Shown in pieces: positions 51,803 through 60,000 of a stretch of 60,000 nt of DNA. Position numbers and translations under genes: made by a program. The stretch's first letter is position 1; each line of letters begins with the position of its first letter. The DNA is from Diphasiastrum complanatum (taxonomy: Eukaryota > Streptophyta > Lycopodiopsida > Lycopodiales > Lycopodiaceae), in the NCBI GenBank assembly GCA_029204225.1, contig CM055095.1, positions 65,406,625 through 65,466,624 on the forward strand. Direction: 5' to 3'. The notes beneath the pieces were generated by a model, which saw only the letters and a list, made by a program, of their open reading frames with translations, ran no database searches and was not told the origin of the DNA.

Positions 51803-53621
51803 GTTAGCAGTGATAGTTATAGTTGATTACAAAGAAAGAGTGAGGAAAAGTAAGAAAAAATGGTGAAAATGGTAAAGCGTGATGGGAACGAGAAAAATAG
51901 TGGAAAAACAATAATTGGATGGTAGTAATCGCGGTTTAGAGTGCAAATCTGGGTTCAGAGTATGCAGATGATGGCTTGTATGAAGTTTGGTTGCGTTCGG
52001 AGAACTTGGAAATTTTGGTCAAAATTTGAACAGAGCTTCTCTAGGAAATGTGACAAATGACTCAAATTCAGCCCTTATATAGCGGAAATTAGTGGTGGAG
52101 TCCAAGGTAGTTGGATCTTTCTGGTACAGTGAAATGCAATATGGATCTTATGGGTCTGATCAAACTGATAGGCCGGTATTGAGGATTCAGGCCTGATACA
52201 GCGGTTTTTCCTTGATAACTTTTTACTCTTTGCACTGATTGTCATGAGATTTTGGCAGTAGATGGATCTGATGCAGATCTTTCTATTGATCTAGTCTGTG
52301 AGAGTTTCTAGTGCGAGGGTTCTTTAGATATTTTGCAGTAAAAACTCTTGATATCTTTCTAATTACTGGGATCTAACTCTCGCAAGGATTACATGAGCTT
52401 TATCTAAGGTAGATCTGACTCTAAAAATCTCTGCGAGGATTAACTCTCACGTTAAGTGAAAATTTCACTATTTGCAAGAGTTCAAAACCACTAATTTGGC
52501 TTGATCTTCACCAATAATAAGTACTAACTCTCGCAGGCTTCATCACCAATGGAAATTAACATCCTGGATCGATTGGAGTGGTCTACAAGAGTTCTCTCTG
52601 GAAGGATTTGCTGGATCTTTACTTTTTAGTGATTTTTTAGCACTTAAACCCAATTTTCTGCCCACTGGAATCAAACTAACTCTCAAAGACTCCTCTGTGT
52701 TCTAGTCTCACTGAGATGGGACTTCAAAATTCTCTGTGAGGGTTCTTGACCACTAGAACTAGAAATTTTAGTGTTTGTGAGGGTTCTTTGGTATTTTCCC
52801 ACCTTTTTTCCAGTGGGAACTCTCACACAGACACTTAAATTTTGAACTAACTCTCACAAGCGCCACTAGGTCCTGGTCTCAATGAGATGGAACTTCAGGG
52901 AGCTCTGCAAGAGTTCTTATGAAGATTTGAATTTTTTTGGTTTTTTACAAGGATATTTTGAATTTTTATGATTTTTTTATGATTTTTGCCTTTTGATTGG
53001 AACTAACTCTCACAGGCTTCTATGCAAGTTTGGGACAATACCCTGGAGCTGTTGCTAGTCATGTGAGGGTTATCTCTCACTAGTTTTGGAGAAAACAAAA
53101 TTTGATGGAAAAATTGACTCTTTTTCCCTCCAAAATGCAGATTGAGCAACATATTACACTAAATAAATCCACAACCTCACAAAAGGTTGCAAAGTGTTAA
53201 CTTCAAAGAGTATTTACAGACCCAAAAATAGATGCCAATGACCCATGGTGGTGTACAGGAGCTGGGATTACCCCGGTCAGAAGTAATCAAAAGCAGAAAA
53301 ATACTCTCCTCTCACAAATTGGGGTTATCGCAACTTGGGGTCAAGGGTCGCAAATCACGATTATGACTCAAAGGGGATGTCGATTCTCTCAAAACGTCCC
53401 CTATTGTATTTTTTGGATTTTCTCAACTTTTGGTTTAAATGTCAAGACCTTAGAGGCTGTTCGGGGCCTCCTCCACCCTCTCACACCTCCTCCGCTAGCT
53501 GGGAATAGTCCAAACACAAGAAAATGCAGAAAACTAACTCTCCCTATCCCAAAATCCACCTAAATACTCTAAAAAACAAGAAATAACTAAAATACAGCTA
53601 TACTAGTTAGTGAAAACCTAT
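51803..53621 (-). other. leader/spacer with ACTCTCGCA repeats
   Basis: Minus-strand sequence between a primer site and the extra ORF. The part nearest the ORF (51803-52090) is homologous to 46235-46501. From 52300 to 53080 motifs such as AACTCTCGCAGGC, GTGCGAGGGTTC and AACTCTCACAGGC recur at 40-150 bp intervals, like the spacer at 45910-46140. Pol is absent, so this is a deleted or non-autonomous derivative. Confidence 0.6.
52073..52082 (-). promoter_or_regulatory. TATA box upstream of the extra ORF (second copy)
   Basis: Minus strand CGCTATATAAGGGCTGAATT, the same as at 46241, 271 bp before the ATG at 51802. Confidence 0.5.
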
Positions 53622-53638
53622 TCCCGGCAACGGCGTCA
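53622..53638 (-). other. primer-binding site, Asp-tRNA type
   Basis: Minus strand TGACGCCGTTGCCGGGA, one base after the LTR end CTCTACA. It resembles the TGGCGCCGTTGCCGGGG site of Athila/Tat Gypsy elements, with one change (GAC for GGC). Confidence 0.65.
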
Positions 53639-53639
53639 C

Positions 53640-53822
53640 TGTAGAGTAGATGGTCTCGCGTTGTAGTAGCCCTCCCGCCTGTCAACAAGGGTTAGAACAC
53701 TGGATAGGTACCTAACCATGTAAAGATGCTACTTTTAGATAGTTCTCTACTTCTTACACTAACACTACCACTTTTAACACTACTCCATTATATTAGCATT
53801 CATCATGATTTGAAGTGAGAGA

Positions 53823-53862
<40 letters not shown>

Positions 53863-54455
53863 TAGAAAGAAAGAAAGAGAGAGGATGAGGGTGGTGGTTA
53901 GCTCAAATGCTCATTGTATTTGCTAAGGGAGAAACTTAAACTATTGGAACCAAAATGTAGGAACTTGAAAGCAATTGGAAAAAACAATAAGAGCAATAGC
54001 AAGCATTGAATAGCAAATGAGCATGTTTTTTTTTCCAAAAATGGTAGGTTTTCTCCTTCTCATTGAGCATGCAAATAGAGTACAATTGGTGTCTTTTTAT
54101 AAATGGGGAAGGCCCTTGCCCCAAAATCTTATTGGCTAATATTCACAATGATCCTAACCATTCATCGTGGACCCAACTTGATCCGAGGGTCCATAAAAAG
54201 TACATTAGAATTCACAAGATTTATGTGAGTCCAAAAGTGGACCCAACTCTAAAAAGTAAACTCTAAGTTCTAAAATGACTTTGGGCCTCAAGTTTTATTT
54301 TAATTATAAAGGGCCCAAGTCTATTATTTCTATTTACAATTACTTCGCGTGTTCATTGGGCCATGGACTTATACGCGCAGAAAGCCATGCCCTCGTAACA
54401 CATTTATTATTAAATTTATCCCTTTGCTCACGTTGTGTTGGGAATACCCCTAACA
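53640..54455 (-). repeat. 5' LTR of the minus-strand Gypsy derivative
   Basis: Minus strand TGTTAGGGGTATTCCC ... CTACTCTACA, about 816 bp. A CCAAT box (AGCCAATAAG, near 54135) and a TATA box (CATTTATAAAAAG, near 54100) mark the promoter. A GA microsatellite (53817-53885) lies in the transcribed part. The end half is shared with 22690-23030. Confidence 0.65.
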
Positions 54456-54846
54456 CATTTCGAGCTTGGCCGGTAATGTAATTAATAATCTTATGAGGGC
54501 CCAGGCCTATAATTGGACTTGTGGAGCACTTGCATAGTGTTTGATTGCTATTATGCAAGAATAGGAGATCAATTGCTTTGGATAGAATTGGAGGGATCCT
54601 AGAGGGAATATTCTTTATCTTTTGGAGATTATATAACCTGGTGGAACTCGCCCTCCTCATTCCAAATTCATGTTTTCAGGAGCTAGGATCCTCTCCCCTC
54701 TTGCATTCAATCACCATGTCTTAGGGGTGAAGCGGTTAGGAATTTGACTATCCGTTTCTTGTTGGGTGGGTGGTTTGGCTCCACAAGTGTCTTTTTTGTT
54801 GCATGCAACAAGATCTAGGTAGATCTTCATGTGACGATCCTTTCAG
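54456..54846 (+). repeat. possible end of a plus-strand LTR
   Basis: No coding sequence. It ends at a primer-site-like sequence (54847), so it may be the end part of a 5' LTR; the start is not visible. Confidence 0.3.
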
Positions 54847-54863
54847 TGGTATCAAAGTAAGGC
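54847..54863 (+). other. degenerate Met-tRNA primer site
   Basis: TGGTATCAAAGTAAGGC differs from the standard TGGTATCAGAGCNNNGC by few bases. Confidence 0.45.
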
Positions 54864-57800
54864 TTTGCATCGATCAGAAGGTGGAGTTGATTTTTGTTTT
54901 TTCCCAGATTTTTGGTATTTCCTCCTTGTTTTTTAATTCTAAGTGGTGGAATTGACTTCCAAGTAAGTGGCTTCTCTGATTTTGGTTTGCTTTCAGCTAA
55001 TGATCATTATTATGGGAATTTCCATCGAAAATGATGGAAATTTAAAAAAAATTGCAGTTTTTGAGCTAGTATTCCACGTTTTAGCTTGAAATTAGTAAAA
55101 GATATTGTTCATGAACGTTTTTCAAAATTGTACTTGTTGTTTTCCAATCATTATGATTCATTCTAATGATTGCATGCCATGGTTATGGTCAAAGATAGTG
55201 ATTTTTGATCAAAATCTAGTGATTTTGGGCTAGAAATGGGGTATATGAACCATGATTGACTGAAATCATAACTTTTAGTGCTTTCATGTGATTAAATTAC
55301 AATAGATATGGCCTTATTGCACTTGCATGTAGGTTTGATCCATAAAATATTTCACAAATGTTGAAAAATGATAATAAAAAAAATATGTTTTTTTGGTGGT
55401 TTTTTCAATGTTTTTGGTGATATTCATAATATCCATGGCTAATATTTTGCATGCACATTTTCATAGATGTAATGATGCTTTCCTAAGGCTTTCATGAACT
55501 TTGGTTAGGATTGGACACCATCAAGGGTCTCAATTTTTTTTTAAAGTGTATTTTTGAGGTTTTCTGAGATTGAATATCTCTCAAATGGTGGCCTGAACCT
55601 GTTGTATCTTTTTATAGGCTGATATGATGGATTTCCTCTTATTTGAGCCATCATGCACCCAATTTGGAGTTGGGGGGCTTAGGCACCAATATCTTGAAGT
55701 TTTGCTTGTTGAAGGACTCCATAAATGCAATTTTTGCATGATCAGAGCTTATGTTTGCTTGCTGGACCTGATGAAAGCCTCGATGCCTCTCTAATGAACC
55801 TTATAAGAGTTCTTGTAGCCTCTAATTGGATGCATATTGGGCTGGATATGGTTTTTGGATGATACCACCTATAAAAGTGTGCCTTCCTACTGCAATTTCA
55901 GTCATTTACTGCAAGCATGTGTGAAGCCTAGGTGGTAGGGTGACATGGCAAGTGTCTTGCTAACAACCTCTCCCTCTGTACTATGCTTTACAACGACCAA
56001 ATGGAAGTCATGTAGCAAAAGTTATGGCCTTCAAAAGTTTGGCAATTTTTTGAGTAAAATTTGAAAAAAATTTGAAATGATTGCATGCATGTATGTGAAG
56101 CAGTAGAGTGTTTTTCCAGTGTTGAAAATGTTTTGATGAACTTGTATGCATGTTTGGATGCATGATACAATGTGGTAAAGTAGGTTTATTAGAGTAATTT
56201 CATGCTAGAATATAGTTTCATAAAAAGCTAGTCGAAAAGCAAATTTCCCAGTTACTAGGTATATTACGTAAAAATTTTGATTTTTTAGAAATTGCTGCAT
56301 GTCATGTTTGATGCATGCTGGATGTTTTGGAATCCTTTTAAAATGGGATGGCAACTGTGAAACTGCCAAGTCGATGCTTTTAATTTGATTTGCACAATTT
56401 TGGTCCATATCGAACGGAATTTGAAAATCCCATTTACGTAAAATTTAGAAAGAACCGTGGATGTTTTTTATTTTCTTCAAATTCGTTGGTTTTTTATCAA
56501 ACAAAATTTGCTTATAGAGTAAATGATCTTACTGAGTTGAAATTAATCAGTTTTATAAGATCACAGTACCTTTCACTTTCGGTTGAAGATTTTGAAATAT
56601 GTCAACTAAAGTCATCATTTCTTGTTTTATGTGATTAATAGAGACCAAGAATAATGCAAGTCTTGTTGGAACAGTTTCTATGCCGATCTACTTGTTGATT
56701 TGCTAGGATTTGAGTGCGACACTTAACTAGTGAACAATCAAAATTTGTTTCAATGACCAGTAGATAAAAGTACTACTGATTCAGGTTTTATTCTTTTCCT
56801 AACCAAATATGGGGCTTTCTGCCTAAAACACATTTGGGAATGGGAGGAAGGAAATGAAGCCTAAGAAGTAGAGAATTGGGTGACTGAGTCGATCAATTAG
56901 GTTGGTCTACTTTGAATTTTGGAAGTACAACTGATTGTGAGAATGAGTGCAATTGGGAATTGGACTTTGGAATTATTTATAAAGTGCCTTTGGAAATTTG
57001 GATTCTTTTTTCCATTGTTCATTTAGGATTTCGAGGAATCAAAGATTCTAAGGGAAGAGGTAATGGCAGTATGGTTAATAATCCATATTGGTAAAGATTG
57101 AATTTAGGTTCCTCTGTTTGACTTACCAAGTACTATGTTGTTTTGGATTGGATCAGGTGGGAATAAAGCTTTAATCTTAACCTTATGTCCAAAGATGTTT
57201 GTATAGGTCAACCTAATCTATGTTGTTTTGGATTGGATCAGGTGGGAATTCTAAGATTTGATGTGGGTCAATGGAGTGAAGAAATTTTGTTATTAAAAGT
57301 TTGATGGTTGGAAAACTTGAGGATGTGGAATTATGCACTTCATAGATCTCCCATATATGCTATTTATTCATGAGTAATAGAGTTCTATTGTAGTTGAGTT
57401 GCAAGGTTCTCAATGAGTTATGTGGGTAACATATGCGAGTTATGAAGAATCTACCAATTTATAGCCGACGTTTATGTATAGGAACATAGTTGGATATGTT
57501 GGTTACCGTACGTTCTAATCTTGTGGATCTACTATGTGTTCCTATGTACTGAGTTTATATCGTATACTTAAACTAGTCAATGAACATAGACATATGAGTA
57601 AGTAATGTTCGGAACAATTACTTGCAGGTTAATGACTCTCTTTGTGGAAAGGATAATTCATTAACTTAGTGATGGTTTAGATGAGATTCTAAATGTGGTG
57701 TTGTTTTGGGATATACGAATTCGGCACCTAGACATTTGAGTTTTCTGAATCATTTGCAATTGGCTTGAGTAGTTGGATTGCTCCCAATTGAAAGTTAATT

Positions 57801-58573
57801 GGTTGAATAAGCAGTGCAAAGAGAATTCACCGAAAACTATTTTGGTTAGTCTATATTGTTTATAAGACACGTGATTTGTGAGTCATCAGTAAAAGTTGTG
57901 TGCATAGAATATAGGAAATTCTTGGTATAGAATATTTCTCGAATGAGAAATAGACTCTAAGTTATTGATTGCATCCCAATGAGCTCATATTGGATGACAG
58001 AGTTTAACAAATGTCAAGGATAACCACCAAATTTAGTTGGAATTCACCAAAACTTTGTAATATCTAGATTTTGTTCTAGAAATTTGTGTAAAGATTATGT
58101 AGTGAAGATGGATGTTAAAATGGTTTGGTTTGTTTTCTATCTTTAATTATTTGATTTATCATAGAGTTTGGATAACTCATAATCTTGTTAAAGATCGGGT
58201 TGAAAGAATATTCTTGAAATCCAGTAATTTCCTCAAGGAAAAAGATTTTAGAATAATTCTTATATCTCTCGAGTGGTATGTTGTACATAAACTCCAGTAT
58301 CTTTCAATGATTAAGTATAGTTTTGGAATCCTGTAAATTATGATTGGCTAGAGATAAACAATTGGGAATCCTGTAAATTAGAGCAAAGATAAACAATTTG
58401 GGAAGTTACTTCATCTTTAAGTACTTATTTGATCTTTGAAGTTAGGCTAAGGGTAATGATTTTCTGGGTAAATGTGAAAGTTGAAAGAATTGGTTTGTTG
58501 GCTTTTGAACTTGATTTTTGAAATAAGTTGATTACTCATCCTTTGTTTCATGTAAACTGATTAAAAACTTAGT
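54864..58573. other. unassigned AT-rich stretch
   Basis: No gene recognised; open frames are short. Duplications: TATGTTGTTTTGGATTGGAT-CAGGTGGGAA at 57133 and 57210; TTGGGAATCCTGTAAATTA with AGATAAACAATT near 58325-58360 and 58361-58402. GCATGCATGTNTG steps are common at 56080-56170. It may be the leader of the element whose primer site is at 54847, but its length (over 4 kb to the next gag) makes that doubtful. Confidence 0.35.
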
Positions 58574-59171
58574 TTATATGATAATGACAGTTGGATGTGC
58601 TGAGGATTTTACCCATTTGGAGAACTTATCGCTCAATGTACATTTGGAACCTGAAAGAGTGCTCACAATCAGAGTTCTTTTTTTTTTATCCAATAAAGGT
58701 GGTACATTCTTATAATCAACTTTCCAAGATAATGATTTCCATTTGAGGATCGTATTATAGTGTTGCTTAGCTTGTTTCTTTGTCATAGAACCTGACGTCT
58801 TATCCTCTTTTAATATAACTACTTTTGGCGGTTTTATTGTTGGCTCATCTGGAATATTCTGAACTCCTTATCTTGTAGGATCCATATGATTGAGAATCTG
58901 CTCATCCGTAAGTTCTGTCTCTCCATCGTAAGTCAAAGCATAACTAACATGTATGAAACATTCTGATATATTCTAATAGAAAATTTGAAAAATCTTCATT
59001 TTTAGTGTCAATCACTTCATCAAGATCTAGTTCCTGAAAATTAGAAATCTCATTGTTTCCAAGTGATAAAGTTTTTACAAACCTGATCTGAACTGAGATA
59101 GGTTTTTTGTTGAAAAATTTAGATCCAATCTCATTGTCTGATTGACTTAATTTGAAATTATGGCTGAACAA
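58574..59171 (-). pseudogene. Gypsy protease-RT linker fragment (minus strand)
   Basis: Minus strand 59171-58944 (NFQELDLDEVIDTKNEDFSN) shifts frame into SYALTYDGETELTDEQILNH and MDPTR, then 58786-58574 (MTKKQAKQHYNTILKWKSLS). It matches the plus-strand linker at 42220-42560 (ALTYSKEVELTDEQVLHHMD; LKQRYNQVIRWSDLP). It is cut off at both ends and meets a plus-strand gag at 59160. Confidence 0.75.
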
Positions 59172-60000
59172 GGAGCACCAATCAACCCACCACCAATTAT
59201 TGTTAGAAGACCATTTTGTCTAGACATACCAAAATACAATGGGATATCTTATCCCATCAGATTTCTCTAGATCTTTTTTGAATTGTGTAGGGTTTATGAA
59301 AAAGTTTTTCCACAAGATAAACTTTAGTTATTCCCTATGGCCTTAACTGGAGCTGCTCAAGATTGGTTTTATAACCAAGATGAAGCAGAACGACAAGATT
59401 GGAAAGTGGTTAAAGCCACTCTCATTATGAGATTTAAGCCCAGAAAATTTATGGAAAATCTCTTTCTCTTTTTAAGTAAAATTAAAATGGGAAAGAGAGA
59501 GGCAGTAAGAGATTATATTGAACGGGTCAAACACCTCAGATCTGAGTGTGATCTCGATTTATCAATGAAGATGCTTTGATTATGCGGTTTTTAGCAGGTT
59601 TACCCAAACGGATTAGACGCGAGCTGAAACGCCATACTGAATATGCTACGATACAAAGCGTTATGGCTGATGCAATTCATGAGGAGGATGAAGATTCTGA
59701 CGATTAACCAAATTTTGGAATGTTGCCTTATACAGCAGGGCAAACCACGACAACATCCCCCACCATTGCATCAACGAATATCAATGCTACTATAGAGAAG
59801 ATGATCGACTAGTTCGAGAAACTAGGTCAAAAGCAACGAATGCAGCTAGAAAAGATGTAGTCTCAACTTGATGAAAAGATCAAAGCCTTGGAAGATTTCC
59901 ATGGTAAGGCGAACAAAGAACCTGAAATGTTTGCAAAGACTTTTCCTAGCCGAAAAATGTCTGGTGTTCAATTTGTGCGGGCAATCATACTATGAATGAA
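59160..60000 (+). pseudogene. Ty3/Gypsy gag, 5' part, running off the window
   Basis: ATG at 59160: MAEQGAPINPPPIIVRRPF, then DIPKYNGISYPIRF, a stop, and the retrotransposon gag domain: MALTGAAQDWFYNQDEAERQ, LIMRFKPRKFMENLFLFLSK, AVRDYIERVKHLRSECDLDL. A one-base shift at about 59570 leads to LAGLPKRIRRELKRHTEYAT. A Gln/Lys coiled coil follows (QKQRMQLEKM, stop, SQLDEKIKALEDF), like the start of the fragment at 27375. Zinc knuckles would lie beyond 60000. Stops at 59274, 59325, 59706 and 59811. Confidence 0.85.

Overview
The window is nuclear DNA of a land plant or a close streptophyte relative. It is almost wholly transposable-element sequence in various stages of decay. The evidence is Ty1/Copia and Ty3/Gypsy pol genes, LTRs followed by the plant primer site TGGTATCAGAGC (initiator Met-tRNA), one Athila/Tat-like primer site (GCCGTTGCCGG, Asp-tRNA type), and a hAT transposase with BED and DUF659 parts. 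The species cannot be named from this. No tRNA, rRNA or CRISPR array was seen, and no clearly functional housekeeping gene.

Layout. 1-12.4 kb: broken Copia fragments on both strands (960-2281 with LTR 2282-2902; 2970-3215; 5261-6720 minus; 10590-11330), a minus-strand coiled-coil ORF remnant (4615-5260), and long unassigned stretches with one weak signal-peptide exon candidate at 8424. 11.3-21 kb: a minus-strand Gypsy element running pol (20977 to 17045), a spacer with two arrays of one 25-bp repeat, a large extra ORF downstream of integrase (15540 to 12925), then a polypurine tract and LTR start at 12436. 21.1-23.1 kb: the most unusual part. Two TATA boxes point away from each other (21605 minus, 21936 plus) around an 80-bp tandem repeat carrying CACGTG boxes. 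A hairpin-forming repeat array lies on the minus side. On the plus side an intact histone H3-like ORF (22174-22575) is followed by LTR-like sequence. 23.1-27.4 kb: a degenerate Copia element whose leader carries the same ATATCGGA/CGCG motif that surrounds the H3-like ORF.

27.4-28.5 kb: a Gypsy gag fragment with four zinc knuckles. 28.5-29.2 kb: a minus LTR. 30.2-31.9 kb: Copia RT/RNase H, its LTR split by another LTR element (31886-35155, apparent target duplication GGTTG). 35.3-40.1 kb: a minus-strand hAT gene split by an LTR element (36266-37971) with target duplication GAAGG; removing it rejoins the hAT reading frame. 40.3-48.7 kb: a plus-strand Gypsy element (gag, protease, RT, integrase), then a repeat-rich spacer, a TATA box and an extra ORF homologous to that of the minus-strand Gypsy. 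49.3-51.2 kb: a minus Copia of the same family as the one at 1-2.9 kb. 51.7-54.5 kb: a minus Gypsy derivative with LTR, Asp-type primer site, the same spacer and TATA box, and the start of the same extra ORF. 54.5-60 kb: mostly unassigned sequence, then two Gypsy pieces meeting head to head at 59160.

Two themes deserve attention. First, the Gypsy elements share a layout not expected of a plain gag-pol element: pol, a spacer rich in family-specific short repeats, in two copies a conserved TATA box, then a third ORF with a conserved N-terminal domain, a Pro/Ser/Thr-rich middle and coiled coils. Second, the H3-like ORF keeps the H3 tail start around Lys4 and the histone fold. However, both ARKS motifs (normally holding Lys9 and Lys27) have become ARP, and about six residues before the alpha-N helix are missing. 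It lies in a setting that looks like the spacer-TATA-ORF layout of the retroelements.
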